Part shown: positions 43,294-53,834 of the stretch, piece by piece | How the letters are laid out: every line of letters starts with the position of its first letter | Position numbering within the stretch: position 1 is the first letter of the stretch | From: Beijerinckiaceae bacterium | GTDB lineage: Bacteria; Pseudomonadota; Alphaproteobacteria; Rhizobiales; Beijerinckiaceae | Direction: 5' to 3' | Assembly (NCBI GenBank): GCA_024304885.1 | Contig: JALJOM010000001.1 | Location: forward strand, 1-64,000 | Length of the DNA stretch: 64,000 nt | The notes under the pieces: generated by a model | Told to the model about the DNA's origin: nothing | Database searches by the model: none | Seen by the model: the letters and a program-made list of their open reading frames with translations, nothing else | Program-made: the position numbers and the translations under genes

Positions 43294-43502
43294 CACCTGA
43301 CATCTGCCCGCGCCGCTGGCGAGCACGATTCGCAGGCGCGGCGAGTGGCGTTTCCCCTGCGATCCTTCGTCTCAGGGGCTCCGCGGGCTCGGGGCGCGCT
43401 ATGCCCTTGTCGCAACGCGCGGTTGTCGATTCTCGGCCGGCAGCAATTGACGAGGTGGACCATAGAAGCTAATCCGGACGCGCTGCAGGCGGGGTACCGG
43501 TC

Positions 43503-44072
43503 GTGACGGTTCACTTTCAACCCACTGTATCGCCGGAAGCGTGTCCGGCGCTCGTGCTCAACGCCGATTTTCGGCCTCTGAGCTACTACCCCCTGTCGCT
43601 CTGGTCCTGGCAAGATGCGATCAAGGCGGTCTTTCTGGAAAGAGTGAATATAGTCTCCCATTACGACAAGACGGTTCGAAGTCCGAGCTTCGAGATGCAA
43701 TTGCCCTCGGTCGTTTCCCTCAAGACCTATATAAAACCCTCGAGACACCCCGCCTTTACCCGGTTCAACGTTTTCCTCCGCGATCGTTTCACCTGCCAAT
43801 ATTGCTCCTCTCGCGAAGACTTGACATTCGATCATGTGATTCCCCGCTCGAAAGGCGGAACGACGACCTGGGAAAACGTCGTCGCAGCATGCTCCCCCTG
43901 CAACCTGCGCAAAGGTGACCGGCTCCCCGGCGAAGCCCATATGGTCCCGGCCCGCATACCCTATCAGCCGACGGTGAACGATCTGCACCAGAACGGCCGG
44001 CACTTCCCTCCGAACTATCTGCACGAGAGCTGGATGGACTATCTCTACTGGGATTCCGTCCTCGAGCCGTGA
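43503..44072 (+). CDS. HNH endonuclease family protein
   Basis: A 189-residue protein with a zinc-bound HNH domain in the second half: CQYCSSREDLTFDHVIPRSK, GGTTTWENVVAACSPCN and LRKGDRLPGEA. The two CxxC pairs, the DH pair and the Asn are all present. The N-terminal half (ALVLNADFRPLSYYPLSLWS) is the usual extension of this widespread bacterial group, whose role is unknown (perhaps DNA repair). It starts with GTG at 43503. It stands alone, outside the defence island. Confidence 0.9.
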   Translation: MTVHFQPTVSPEACPALVLNADFRPLSYYPLSLWSWQDAIKAVFLERVNIVSHYDKTVRSPSFEMQLPSVVSLKTYIKPSRHPAFTRFNVFLRDRFTCQYCSSREDLTFDHVIPRSKGGTTTWENVVAACSPCNLRKGDRLPGEAHMVPARIPYQPTVNDLHQNGRHFPPNYLHESWMDYLYWDSVLEP

Positions 44073-44236
44073 GCGCCGAGCAAGCTCGAGCCCCGTGCGG
44101 CTTGAAGCAGGCGATCAGTTCCCGAACGACACGATCCCGTCGGATTCGCGCGCAGCTGCGGGCCACGCCACTTCGGCAATGCGCGCTCGCGGTTCTTTAC
44201 TGTTTCGCTCCCAGCGTGTAGCTCATCCTCGTAATG

Positions 44237-44276
44237 GACCCGGTGCAGCCCATTGCGGCTCACCGGGTCTCTTTTT
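44237..44276 (+). terminator. Intrinsic terminator or attenuator before purA
   Basis: GACCCGGTG-C-AGCC, loop, GGCT-CACCGGGTC followed by TCTTTTTG: a 13-bp stem with one bulge plus a U-run. It ends 42 bp before the purA ATG and 165 bp after the HNH stop. Confidence 0.75.
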
Positions 44277-44317
44277 GCGCCTGCGGCGAGGACCGAGACG
44301 GAGGACGAAAGGCTTCG

Positions 44318-45613
44318 ATGGCGAACGTGGTCGTGGTCGGCGCCCAATGGGGCGACGAGGGCAAGGGCAAGATCGTCGATTGGCTGTCGCTCGAGGCCGA
44401 TATCGTGGTGCGCTTCCAGGGCGGCCACAACGCGGGCCATACGCTCGTCATCGGCAACCAGGTGTTCAAGCTGACGCTGCTCCCCTCCGGCATCGTGCGG
44501 CCGGGCAAGCTCTCCGTGATCGGCAACGGGGTCGTGCTCGATCCACATCATCTCGTGGACGAGATCGCCGAGCTCTCGGGCAGAGGCGTGCAGATCTCGC
44601 CCGACAATCTCGAGATCGCCGAGAACGTGACCCTCATTCTCGCGCTGCATCGCGAGCTCGACGCGCACCGCGAGTCCTCCACGACCGAAGGCGTGAAGAT
44701 CGGGACGACGAAACGAGGCATTGGTCCCGCCTACGAGGACAGGGCCGGCCGGCGCGCGATCCGGCTCATGGATCTCGCCGAGCCCGATACGCTCGACGAG
44801 AAGATCGCCCGCCTTCTCGCGCATCACGATCCGCTTCGGCGCGGCCTCGGCCTCGAGCCGGTCCCCGCCCGCGCGATCCGCGACGAGCTGCTCTCGATCG
44901 CGCCGAAAATCCTGCCCTTCATGGCGCCGACCTGGGAGCGGCTCGAGGCTGCGCGGCGCGCCGGCAAGAGGATTCTCTTCGAGGGCGCGCAAGGCGCGCT
45001 GCTCGACGTGGACCACGGGACCTATCCTTTCGTTACGTCGTCGCACACGGTCGCGGGCAATGCCGCGGCAGGGTCGGGGCTCGGCCCCAAGGCGATCGGC
45101 TATGTGCTCGGAATTGCCAAGGCCTATGCGACGCGCGTCGGCGGCGGGCCGTTCCCGACCGAGCTCCATGACGAGATCGGCCAGACGATGGGCGATCGCG
45201 GCCACGAGTTCGGGACCAATACCGGTCGGCGCCGCCGCTGCGGCTGGTTCGATGCGGTGCTCGTGCGCCAAGCCGTGAAGACCTCGGGGATCGACGGCAT
45301 CGCCTTGACAAAGCTCGATATTCTCGATGGGTTCGAGAAGATTGAGGTCTGCGTCGGCTATCTTCTCGACGGGGAGAGGATCGACCGGCTCCCCGCCGGC
45401 CAAGCCGCACAGGCGCGCGTAAAGCCGATCTACGAGACGATCGAAGGGTGGAAGGGCACGACGGCCGGCGCACGATCCTGGGCCGCACTACCGGCCCAGG
45501 CGATCAAGTATGTCAGGCGGATCGAGGAGCTGATCGAGGCACCGGTGGCTTTGCTGTCCACGAGCCCGGAACGGGCCGACACGATTCTCGTGCACGATCC
45601 TTTCCGCGACTGA
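44318..45613 (+). CDS. purA: Adenylosuccinate synthetase
   Basis: Converts IMP and aspartate with GTP to adenylosuccinate, the first committed step to AMP. The 431-residue protein has [20 protein letters not shown], the catalytic His in [64 protein letters not shown] and a late [13 protein letters not shown] 44318 gives the normal start; GGAGG lies upstream. A terminator-like hairpin sits in the 42-79 bp before the gene, so expression may be attenuated or driven from a very short promoter region. Confidence 0.96.
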   Translation: MANVVVVGAQWGDEGKGKIVDWLSLEADIVVRFQGGHNAGHTLVIGNQVFKLTLLPSGIVRPGKLSVIGNGVVLDPHHLVDEIAELSGRGVQISPDNLEIAENVTLILALHRELDAHRESSTTEGVKIGTTKRGIGPAYEDRAGRRAIRLMDLAEPDTLDEKIARLLAHHDPLRRGLGLEPVPARAIRDELLSIAPKILPFMAPTWERLEAARRAGKRILFEGAQGALLDVDHGTYPFVTSSHTVAGNAAAGSGLGPKAIGYVLGIAKAYATRVGGGPFPTELHDEIGQTMGDRGHEFGTNTGRRRRCGWFDAVLVRQAVKTSGIDGIALTKLDILDGFEKIEVCVGYLLDGERIDRLPAGQAAQARVKPIYETIEGWKGTTAGARSWAALPAQAIKYVRRIEELIEAPVALLSTSPERADTILVHDPFRD

Positions 45614-45670
45614 GCCTTCGCGCGCCGGCCCGGGATTGACGGAGAGGCGCGAGAGTGCTCAGAACCGACG

Positions 45671-47062
45671 ATGGCCGATTATTACCCGTTGCTCGCCAAA
45701 GCCGTCGCGGGCCTTCCGAAATCGACGCCTGAAGCGCGCCGCTCGATCTACGAGCGGGCCCGCAAGGCGCTCTTCGGCCAATTGCGCTCGCTCGATCCTC
45801 CCGTTCCCGAGGCGGTGATCGAGCGTGAGGCGCGCTCCTTGGACGAGGCCGTGGCGAGGCTCGAGGTCGAGCTGTCGCTCGAAGGCTTGGACCTCGCCAC
45901 CCCGGAACCCGAGGTCCCGGCGCCGGTTCCGGAAGTGCCGCCGGTGCCCTCCGAGCCCCCGGCCCGAGCGCAGCATGAGGCCGCCCCGGTCGAGGCGGTC
46001 GCGCCCGCGGCTCCCGAGCCGCAGGCTGCCCCGGCCGATACGGGCATCGAAGCGCCCGCAGATGCGGAGCCGGTCGATTCGCGAGGGCCGGAGCCCGAGG
46101 CGATTTCCGGCCCGGTCGCGGCTGCCGGGGGAGCGGGAGACTCCGGCGAGACCGTCTCGTCGATAGCTGCGTCCCCGACCGTTTCGGTCCGCAAGGAGGT
46201 GCGTCGCCCTTCCGTCCCTTTGCCGGCACGGACGACCGCCGTCCCGAAGCCGCAATGGATCGTCGGCGGCGTCGTAGTAGCCGTCGTCGCGCTCGTCGCG
46301 ATCTTGGCCTATGCGTTGCGGGATCGGCCGGAAGACGTCGTGCTGCCTCAAGCGGCGACTCATGCCGCGGCGAAGGACGAGGCCACGGGCGGCAAGATCG
46401 TCGATCGAATCGGGTCCGGCGAGTCGAAGCCGATCGAGCCCCCGCCGCCCGTCGATCCCATCGCCCCCCGCGAGGAGGCCCCGCGTCCGAGCCTGCCGCA
46501 ACCCGAGCCTCCCGCCGCCGTGGCACGTCGGGCCGCGCTCCTCGTCGAAGCACCCGACGAGCAGTCGAAGGTCAAGGTCCGGCTCGGCACCGTCGTCTGG
46601 CGCGTCGAGAATATCAACAACGGGCCCGGCGAGCCTCTGGGAACGGCGGTTCGCGCCGAGATCGACATTCCCGAGGAAAAGCTGCAGGCGGTCATGACCT
46701 TCCAGAAGAACACCGACGCGACCTTGCCGGCCTCGCATGTCATGAAGCTCCGCTTCGTCGTCCAGCCGGGCGGACCCATGGGCAACGTCAACCGCGTCAA
46801 CGTGCCCTATATGCGCCGCGAGGACGCCCCGACCGGCGACCCGCTGAGCGGAGTGCCCGTGCCGATCATGGAGAATTCCTTCCTCGTCGGCCTCTCGAAA
46901 GGCGCCGCCGAGGCCAAGAACCTCGACCTCGTGCGCAGCCGGGAATGGCTCGACGTGCCCATGGTCTTCGCCAATGGACGGATCGCCAAGCTGACCTTCG
47001 AGAAGGGAACGTCCGGCCAGCGCGCCATCGAGGAGGCCCTCGCCTCCTGGCAGGCACAGTGA
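45671..47062 (+). CDS. Single-TM protein with proline-rich linker
   Basis: A 463-residue protein. N-terminal cytoplasmic part of about 65 residues (YYPLLAKAVAGLPKSTPEAR, RKALFGQLRSLDPPVPEAVI), a long Pro/Ala/Glu-rich linker to about 190, one transmembrane helix near 197-217 (WIVGGVVVAVVALVAILAYA), a second acidic/Pro linker, then a C-terminal domain from about 305 with LGTVVWRVENINNGPG, AEIDIPEEKLQAVMTFQKNT and VPMVFANGRIAKLTFEKGTS. I know this layout as a conserved Hyphomicrobiales hypothetical; function unknown. It follows purA by 57 bp. Confidence 0.75.
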   Translation: MADYYPLLAKAVAGLPKSTPEARRSIYERARKALFGQLRSLDPPVPEAVIEREARSLDEAVARLEVELSLEGLDLATPEPEVPAPVPEVPPVPSEPPARAQHEAAPVEAVAPAAPEPQAAPADTGIEAPADAEPVDSRGPEPEAISGPVAAAGGAGDSGETVSSIAASPTVSVRKEVRRPSVPLPARTTAVPKPQWIVGGVVVAVVALVAILAYALRDRPEDVVLPQAATHAAAKDEATGGKIVDRIGSGESKPIEPPPPVDPIAPREEAPRPSLPQPEPPAAVARRAALLVEAPDEQSKVKVRLGTVVWRVENINNGPGEPLGTAVRAEIDIPEEKLQAVMTFQKNTDATLPASHVMKLRFVVQPGGPMGNVNRVNVPYMRREDAPTGDPLSGVPVPIMENSFLVGLSKGAAEAKNLDLVRSREWLDVPMVFANGRIAKLTFEKGTSGQRAIEEALASWQAQ

Positions 47063-47138
47063 GCTTGCGGGCGCCGCCGGGCAGGGGGTGTCGGGCAATT
47101 CTCCGTGGCGACGCTCGCGGCGCCGAACGGCGAAGGGG

Positions 47139-47729
47139 CTACAGAGCCTCGACGGCGGCGAGCACGGCGGCAGCGTGCCCCGGAACCTTCACCTTGCGCC
47201 AGATCTTGGCGATCCGCCCGTCGGGGCCGATCAGGAAGGTCGTGCGCTCCACCCCCATGTACTTGCGGCCGTACATGCTCTTTTCCACCCACACGCCATA
47301 GGCGGCCAGCATGGCCTTCGCCTCGTCCGAGGCGAGCGCGAAGCCGAGATCGTGCTTGGCCTTGAACTTGGCGTGGCTCGCGACGGAATCGGGCGAGGCA
47401 CCGAGGATCGCCGCGCCCTTCGCCTCGAGCTCGGGGCGCAGCGCCTCGAGGTCGATCGCCTCCTTGGTGCAGCCCGACGTGTCATCCTTGGGATAGAAAT
47501 AGAGCACGAGCTTCTTGCCCTTGAAGGACGCGAGCGAGACCGTGCCGCCCTTGTCGTCCGGAACCGCGAAAGCCGGAGCCGGGTCGCCTTCCGCGAGCGT
47601 CACGACTGCGGCCGGCGCGACCGCCGCGGGCGCCTTCGCCTCGGCGCGCTTGGCCTTGCCGGCGGCGGTCTCGCTCGTCGCGGTCGTGGCCCGGCCCGCG
47701 GCGGCCTTGCCGGCTTTCCCCTCCACCAT
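47139..47729 (-). CDS. bcp: Bcp/PrxQ-type peroxiredoxin
   Basis: A thiol peroxidase reducing hydrogen and organic peroxides. The 196-residue protein has a 45-residue Ala/Lys-rich N-terminal extension, then the AhpC/TSA fold: GDPAPAFAVPDDKGGTVSLA, LVLYFYPKDDTSGCTKEAID and YGVWVEKSMYGRKYMGVERT. Peroxidatic Cys87 is present. The resolving Cys usual five residues later is Ile92, so this is a 1-Cys-like variant or uses another partner thiol. Monocistronic, convergent with the TM-protein gene. Confidence 0.92.
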   Translation of the reverse strand: MVEGKAGKAAAGRATTATSETAAGKAKRAEAKAPAAVAPAAVVTLAEGDPAPAFAVPDDKGGTVSLASFKGKKLVLYFYPKDDTSGCTKEAIDLEALRPELEAKGAAILGASPDSVASHAKFKAKHDLGFALASDEAKAMLAAYGVWVEKSMYGRKYMGVERTTFLIGPDGRIAKIWRKVKVPGHAAAVLAAVEAL

Positions 47730-47991
47730 CTTGCCTTCCTTTCGTCGTATTGAAAGGTGATCCGGAGCAGCTGGAATGCACCTTTTGCGCGTAGCCTGGG
47801 CCTTCGAGCACGGCCTTGCGACGTGCGAGCGGTGAAGGCCGAATCCGGCGCCGCGATCGGCCTCGGTGGGTCGGCAGAGGACGATGCAGGGTCGATTGCG
47901 AGCTCGAAGTTTCTCAGTCTAGTCCTGGTCGATCGAAACTGCCAGGCTCTATGGGCTCGCCCTTCACCGGACGATCCCGACAGCGCCCCTC

Positions 47992-50900
47992 TTGCCTGCG
48001 AACAAGGCTCGCCCCTTGACTGCGACGCGGCCACGAAACCGGCACAAGCTCGCCTCGCTGGCCGTCCGCTCGCTCGCCGCGCTTTCGCTTCTCGTGCTGC
48101 TCGCCGGAGCCCTGCTCGCGGCACGTCTAGGGCAAGGTCCGATCACGATCGCGGGTCTCGGGCCCATGATCTCCGAGGTGCTCGCGGCCAGGGTCGGCGA
48201 TCGGCTCGGATTTCGGATCGGCGACGCGGCGCTCGTCGCTGGCCCGCATTTTCCGACCTTCGCGATCGACACCCTCGCCGTGACCGAACCCGACGGCCGG
48301 CCGCTGCTGTCGGCGCCGCGTGCGGAAGTCTCGATCGACCCGTTTGCGCTCCTCCTCGGCAGCGTCGTTCCGAAGCGGCTCGAGATCATCGACGTCGAGC
48401 TTCGCCTCTCGCTTCTGCCGGACGGTGCGCTGGACTGGCCCCGGCCCGAGGCTGCCGGTGCGGCACCGCCCCCCGCGCCGCCTCTCGACACGACGAGCGC
48501 GCCACAGGCGCCGGCACCACCCGTGCCCGAGGCCTCGACCGCTCCCGAGCCGAGCCAGGGAGACATCGACCGGCCGGGGCAGCAGGTCCCGTCTCCACCG
48601 CTCACGCAGGCCATGGGGGCGCTCCGCGCCGCGATCGACATGCTGACGAGCCCGCTGAGCCCGATCGGTGCCATAGATCGAATCGCCATCACCCGCGGTC
48701 GTCTCGTCATCGATGATCGGACGGCCGATCGGACCCTGATCTTCCGCGGGCTCGATGTCGCCTTCGCCAAGGTGAGCGGCACGCCGCAATTCGACCTTTC
48801 GGTGGAAGGTCCCAACGGGCGCTGGTCCGCGACCGGGCGCGCCTATGGCGACCCCGGCACGGAGCGCGGCCTGACGCTCGCGTTGCGCAACCTGTCGCTC
48901 GACGAGATCCTGCTCGCGAGCGGCGCGCGGAGCTTCGGCGCCGACACCAACATGCCGGCCTCGATCGAGACCGAGGTCGGCTTGAGCGCGGACGGCTCGC
49001 TGGTCCGGGCCGACGGCCGGTTCCGGCTCGGGGCCGGATACTTGCGGTTCGACGACCCCGAGGACGAGCCGATGATGATCGATGAGATCACCGGCGGCTT
49101 TCGCCTCGAGCCCGCGACAGGACGCATCGTGATCGAGCGCTCGCGGCTCGTCGCGGCCACGACGCTGGTTTCCCTCGGCGGCACGGTGACCGCTCCGCGC
49201 GCGCCAAGCGAACCCTGGACGATCAGCCTTGCCGCAGCCGAGCCCGGGGTCGCTGGCCCGGAGCGGCCGGGACAGGTGCCGGTGCGCATCGACACCACGG
49301 AGATCGCGGCGAGGCTCTACCCGGGGGACAGGACCTTCGTCATCGACCGCCTCGCCTTCAGCGGCCCCGACTGCGGCTTCGCCATGGCGGGAACGATCGA
49401 CTGGGCCAACGGACCGCGGGTGCGGCTCGGCGCCTCGATCAGCCCGACCCCGGTCAAGACGGTCCTGCGGCTCTGGCCCTCGTTCATGGTCGCCCCCGTC
49501 AGGGCTTGGCTCCTCGCCCATGCGACCGAGGGGACCTTCCAGAGCGGGACCCTGCAGCTCGATTTCGATGCGCCGACGATCGAGGCCATGCGCGCCGAGC
49601 GCGCGCCGCCCGACGATTCGGTCCTGCTCGACTTCACGATCTCCGGCGGCGGCCTCGAGATCTTGCCTGGCGTCCCGCCCTTGCGCGGCTTCGACGGAAA
49701 GGGCCACGTCACCGGGCGGAGCTCGAGCTTCCTCGTGACCAACGGCACGATCGATCTCGGCGAGGGTCGCGTCGTCGCTGTTCCGGACGGCACGTTCCAT
49801 ATCGCCGATGCGGACCTCAAGCCCCTTCCGGCATCGATCACCGCGAATGTCTCGGCCTCGATCGCGACGATCGCCGAGCTTCTCCGCTACGAGCGGCTGC
49901 AGCCCTACGCGCGCCTGCCGATCGATCTCGCGACGCTCCATGGCGAGGTCGCGGGACGGCTCGCGCTCGGCGTCACGCTCGATCCCCAAGCGCGCCCGGA
50001 AGACAACCCGCTCGAGGTTCACGCCACGATCGCCGATTTCACCGCGGAGCGGGTGCTCGGCTCGGTCGGGCTCGAGGCCGGTTCCGCGACGATCGATCTC
50101 GGCCCCTCGGGCCTGCGCGCGGTCGGCCAAGGGCGGATCCTCGGAGCGCCCGCGAGCTTCGACGTGACCCAGGCCGGGATGAGACCTGCGAAAGCCGCGG
50201 TGAAGCTCACCCTCGACGAGGCCTTCCTCTCGGCCCATGGGCTCGGCGCCGCCCAGGGCGTCGGCGGGACGGTCCTCGCCTCGATCGTCGCGCCGCTCGG
50301 GGCCGGCGACAGGCCGAGCGCCGAGGTCGAGCTCGATCTCACGAGGTCCACGCTCGAGCTGCCGGGGCTCGTAAAGCCCGAGGGCCGGCCGGGCAAGGTC
50401 GCCTTCATCCTCGCCGTCAAGGAGAGGACGACCGCGCTCGAGCGCGTCTCGGTCGAGGTTCCCCCGGCCGACGCTCGCGGCGCCATCGAGCTCGGCACCG
50501 ACCTTTCCTTGCTGTCGGCCAAGTTTCCGATCGCGAAGCTGTCGCCGGGCGACGACATGAAGATCGATGCGGTTCGCGTGGGGGATACGGTGAGGGTCGC
50601 CATCCGGGGATCCGCGATCGATGCCAGGCCCTTCCTGAAGACGCTCCTTTTCGTGCCGTCGGCACGCAAGAGCGCGGTCGCAGCGGCCGCCGCCGCCGAG
50701 GCGAGCCAGGCGGGAGGCGTCACGGAGGTCGAGATCGAGGTGAAGGCCGGGCTGCTCAGCGGCTACAACAAGGCGGTCGTGACCGGCGCCGAGGTGCGCA
50801 TGGTGAAACGCGGCGAGGAGCTGAGGCAGCTTACGGTCGCCGGGCGGTTCGGGCGCGAGCCTTTGTCCGGCAACCTGACCGGGGCACCCGCGGCGCCGCT

Positions 50901-51507
50901 CTTCAACCTGTCGACGGACGACGCGGGGTCGCTTCTCTCCTTCCTGGACCTCTACAAGCACATGGAGGGGGGGCGGCTTTCCCTCGGCGTCAGGATGGAC
51001 CCCGGGGCCCTGGACGGCATGCTCGTGATCCGGGATTTCCTGCTTCGCGACGAGCCGGCGCTCCGCCGCCTCGTCGACGAGGGGGTGCCGGCCGATAATT
51101 CCGGGCGCCAGCCGAGGATCGATACCGGCGCGGTCGCCTTCAGCAATCTCGAGGTGCGGTTCCGGCGCGCCGGCAATCGCCTCGATCTCACCGACGGCAC
51201 GATGTCGGGGGCCTCGATCGGGCTGACCGTGGACGGATGGCTCGACTATGTGGGTGACCGGGTCGACGTGACTGGCACCTTCATCCCGGCCTTTGCGTTG
51301 AACAACATGTTCTCGCAGATCCCCGTGTTCGGGACGCTTCTCGGCGGCGGCACCAACGAAGGGTTGCTCGGGGTCAACTTCAGGATCGAGGGTCGGGCGA
51401 GCGCGCCGACACTCACCATCAACCCCTTGTCCTTCATCGCGCCGGGAATCTTCCGCAAGATCTTCGGGGTGGGCGACAACGCTTTTCCGGCTGGCGCGGC
51501 GCAGTGA
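47992..51507 (+). CDS. AsmA-like / DUF3971 envelope protein
   Basis: A 1171-residue member of the AsmA-like (YhdP/TamB-related) bridge proteins thought to move phospholipid between membranes. One N-terminal TM helix (about 23-44, VRSLAALSLLVLLAGALLAA) is followed by a long periplasmic beta-rich body with a Pro-rich insertion near 155-205, and the typical C-terminus DRVDVTGTFIPAFALNNMFS, IPVFGTLLGGGTNEGLLGVN, INPLSFIAPGIFRKIF. The start is uncertain: TTG at 47992 gives the signal anchor, but no strong ribosome site is seen. Its stop is 14 bp from the convergent tyrS stop. Confidence 0.85.
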   Translation: MPANKARPLTATRPRNRHKLASLAVRSLAALSLLVLLAGALLAARLGQGPITIAGLGPMISEVLAARVGDRLGFRIGDAALVAGPHFPTFAIDTLAVTEPDGRPLLSAPRAEVSIDPFALLLGSVVPKRLEIIDVELRLSLLPDGALDWPRPEAAGAAPPPAPPLDTTSAPQAPAPPVPEASTAPEPSQGDIDRPGQQVPSPPLTQAMGALRAAIDMLTSPLSPIGAIDRIAITRGRLVIDDRTADRTLIFRGLDVAFAKVSGTPQFDLSVEGPNGRWSATGRAYGDPGTERGLTLALRNLSLDEILLASGARSFGADTNMPASIETEVGLSADGSLVRADGRFRLGAGYLRFDDPEDEPMMIDEITGGFRLEPATGRIVIERSRLVAATTLVSLGGTVTAPRAPSEPWTISLAAAEPGVAGPERPGQVPVRIDTTEIAARLYPGDRTFVIDRLAFSGPDCGFAMAGTIDWANGPRVRLGASISPTPVKTVLRLWPSFMVAPVRAWLLAHATEGTFQSGTLQLDFDAPTIEAMRAERAPPDDSVLLDFTISGGGLEILPGVPPLRGFDGKGHVTGRSSSFLVTNGTIDLGEGRVVAVPDGTFHIADADLKPLPASITANVSASIATIAELLRYERLQPYARLPIDLATLHGEVAGRLALGVTLDPQARPEDNPLEVHATIADFTAERVLGSVGLEAGSATIDLGPSGLRAVGQGRILGAPASFDVTQAGMRPAKAAVKLTLDEAFLSAHGLGAAQGVGGTVLASIVAPLGAGDRPSAEVELDLTRSTLELPGLVKPEGRPGKVAFILAVKERTTALERVSVEVPPADARGAIELGTDLSLLSAKFPIAKLSPGDDMKIDAVRVGDTVRVAIRGSAIDARPFLKTLLFVPSARKSAVAAAAAAEASQAGGVTEVEIEVKAGLLSGYNKAVVTGAEVRMVKRGEELRQLTVAGRFGREPLSGNLTGAPAAPLFNLSTDDAGSLLSFLDLYKHMEGGRLSLGVRMDPGALDGMLVIRDFLLRDEPALRRLVDEGVPADNSGRQPRIDTGAVAFSNLEVRFRRAGNRLDLTDGTMSGASIGLTVDGWLDYVGDRVDVTGTFIPAFALNNMFSQIPVFGTLLGGGTNEGLLGVNFRIEGRASAPTLTINPLSFIAPGIFRKIFGVGDNAFPAGAAQ

Positions 51508-51521
51508 CGAAAACGCCGGCG

Positions 51522-52781
51522 TCACACGGCTCGCAAAAGCACATGCCGCTTCTTGCCGAGCGACAGCTTCACCACATCGTCGGTGAGATCGGATTCTCCG
51601 ATCACCGCGCGCTCGTCGGTCAAAGTCACGTCGTTGACCTTGAGGCCGCCGCCCTTGATCTGGCGCCGCGCTTCCCCGGTCGAGGCGACGAGGCCGGCCT
51701 TCACGAAAGCCGCGAGCACGCCGAGCCCCGCCGTCACCTCCGCGCGCGCGATCGCGACCGAGGGCAGGCTTTCGGCGAGCGCACCTTCCTCGAAGGTTTT
51801 CCGCGCCGCCTCCGCGGCTGCCTCCGCGGCCTCGCGGCCATGGACCATGGCGGTCGCCTCGGTCGCGAGAATCTTCTTCGCCTCGTTGATCTCCGCCCCG
51901 CCGAGCGCCTGGAGCCGCGCGATCTCGTCCACCGGCAATTCGGTGAAGAGCTTCAGGAACCGCCCGGCATCGGCGTCCTCGCAATTGCGCCAATATTGCC
52001 AATAGTCGAACACCGGCAGCATGCTGGCGTCGAGCCAGACGGCGCCCTGCGCGGTCTTGCCCATCTTCGCGCCCGACGCCGTGGTGAGGAGTGGCGAGGT
52101 CAACGCGTAGAGCTGCTCCGTGCCCATCCTGCGGCCGAGGTCGATGCCGGTGACGATATTGCCCCATTGGTCGGAGCCGCCCATCTGCAGGATGCAGCCG
52201 TGGCGCTTGTAGAGCTCGACGAAATCATAGGCCTGCAGGCACATGTAGTTGAACTCGAGGAAGGTCAATTCCGACTCGCGCTCGAGGCGGAGCTTCACCG
52301 AATCCATCGAGAGCATGCGGTTGACGGAAAAGTGCCGCCCGACGTCGCGCAGGAAATCGATGTAGTTCAGCGTGCCGAGCCAATCGGCATTGTCGGGCAT
52401 CGCCGCGTCGGTCTTGCCTTCGCCGAAGGTGAGGAAGCGCGAGAAGATCTGCTTGATCCCCTCCTTGTTGGCGGCGATCGTCTCGAGCGAGAGCAATTGG
52501 CGGGCCTGGTCCTTGCCGGACGGATCGCCGACCCGCGTCGTGCCGCCGCCCATCAGCGCGACCGGCTTGCCGCCCGTCTTCTGCAACCAGCGCAGAAGCA
52601 TGATCTGGACGAGCGAGCCGACATGGAGCGAGGGCGCCGTGCAGTCGAAGCCGATATAGGCGACGAGCTCGCCCGCCTCGGCTTTGCGGTCGAGGCCCTC
52701 GAGGTCCGAGCATTGGTGCACGAAGCCGCGCTCCAGGAGAACGGAAAGAAAGTCGGAGCGGGGGCGGAAGTCGTCGGACAC
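51522..52781 (-). CDS. tyrS: Tyrosyl-tRNA synthetase
   Basis: Charges tRNA-Tyr. The 419-residue class I synthetase has the Tyr pocket [16 protein letters not shown] (HIGH-type motif at 53-56), [43 protein letters not shown] and the KMSKS equivalent KMGKT at 239-243, followed by an S4 domain ([20 protein letters not shown]). Full length with intact motifs. The 680 bp upstream hold no recognisable gene. Confidence 0.96.
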   Translation of the reverse strand: MSDDFRPRSDFLSVLLERGFVHQCSDLEGLDRKAEAGELVAYIGFDCTAPSLHVGSLVQIMLLRWLQKTGGKPVALMGGGTTRVGDPSGKDQARQLLSLETIAANKEGIKQIFSRFLTFGEGKTDAAMPDNADWLGTLNYIDFLRDVGRHFSVNRMLSMDSVKLRLERESELTFLEFNYMCLQAYDFVELYKRHGCILQMGGSDQWGNIVTGIDLGRRMGTEQLYALTSPLLTTASGAKMGKTAQGAVWLDASMLPVFDYWQYWRNCEDADAGRFLKLFTELPVDEIARLQALGGAEINEAKKILATEATAMVHGREAAEAAAEAARKTFEEGALAESLPSVAIARAEVTAGLGVLAAFVKAGLVASTGEARRQIKGGGLKVNDVTLTDERAVIGESDLTDDVVKLSLGKKRHVLLRAV

Positions 52782-53463
52782 GGTCGGCCTGCGTGCTGGA
52801 GCCTCGCGCCGCGGCAGCGTGACGCGATAAGTGCAATCTTGCGCGATGGTCCGGGAGGTTTAGGAGCGCGGCCCGCGCGAGGCAAGCCACGTGGTCCCGA
52901 ACGCGGCGCTCGCGCATTCAGGCAGGCTCGAGATCTTCGAGGACGGCGCCTTCTTCACCGGCTGGGCCATGGCGGCATCCGCCGCGCACACCCTGTTCGG
53001 GGGAGCAGGGCGGCATCGAGCTCCTCTCCCATCATCGCCTCGACGGGATAGCGCCACCCGGTGGCGACCGTCCCTGTCCCGGAAGGCTCGTCTCGAGGTC
53101 CTCGAACGTTTCGAGCCGGGGAGGTTCGACCGGCTCCCTTGCAATGTCGCGCGCCCGCGCGTGCCGACTACCCGCTGACGTCAAATTTCGAGCACATTGG
53201 GCCTGCAAGAGGACGTCGGAGCCGGAGTCGACGGCCTCGTAGCCATCCCCTCGTCGAGAGTCGCCATGACGGCGATGACTTCGGCGAGCCGCAGATTGGA
53301 AAGACGATTGCTTCTGACGTGAGATATCTACAATTACGGTATGCGTTAATCGTAACTTGACATTCCTTAGGTGCCTGAATAATTATAGAATGTGATTTGT
53401 ATGCTGACGATCGTGGGCATACCGCTTTTCGCAATGCGGTCTCGGATTTCGAGGAAGCTTGAA

Positions 53464-53775
53464 ATGTTCACCTTGCTGTTGATCGTTGCGCTGATGACCG
53501 GGTTCACGCTGGGTCGTGCCTTTCGGTCCTCCATCCCTGTTGCCACGACCTTGGCTCTCGTCGTCTCGACCGTGGTTGTCGTGCTCGGGTCTGTCTCGGC
53601 AGGCATCTATCTCGGCTACGAGCTATGGCAAGTGCTTCTCGCCCAAGTCGCGACAGCGCCCTTGCTCCAGTTCGGCTTTCTCCTCGGCTTGGGCTCGGGC
53701 GATGTCGTGAGCCGGTTGCGCAACATCTCGAGCTCGACCGTCGAGCGCGAGTCGCGCGCGCCGGCGCGCAAGTGA
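53464..53775 (+). CDS. Small three-TM membrane protein
   Basis: A 103-residue, strongly hydrophobic protein with three likely transmembrane segments (MFTLLLIVALMTGFTLGR, TTLALVVSTVVVVLGSVSAG, LLAQVATAPLLQFGFLLGLG) and a polar tail. The ATG at 53464 follows GAGGAAG and is preferred to an in-frame ATG at 53401. No family recognised. It is isolated, with AT-richer DNA upstream (53300-53400) than the backbone. Confidence 0.6.
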   Translation: MFTLLLIVALMTGFTLGRAFRSSIPVATTLALVVSTVVVVLGSVSAGIYLGYELWQVLLAQVATAPLLQFGFLLGLGSGDVVSRLRNISSSTVERESRAPARK

Positions 53776-53834
53776 GGTAAAGCGAGGCCAAGTGAGGCCA
53801 GCCAAGTGAGCCTATGCAAGCTTCCTGAGGTATA

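Noticed and set aside
48127-52167. A 1346-codon frame antisense to the AsmA-like gene and tyrS
   Set aside because: Composition is dominated by Arg, Asp, Gly and His as in shadow frames; two well-supported genes occupy the other strand or frame.
52860-53178. Short frames on both strands upstream of tyrS, considered as an anmK or other remnant
   Set aside because: No motif of any family could be identified in either frame; left as non-coding.
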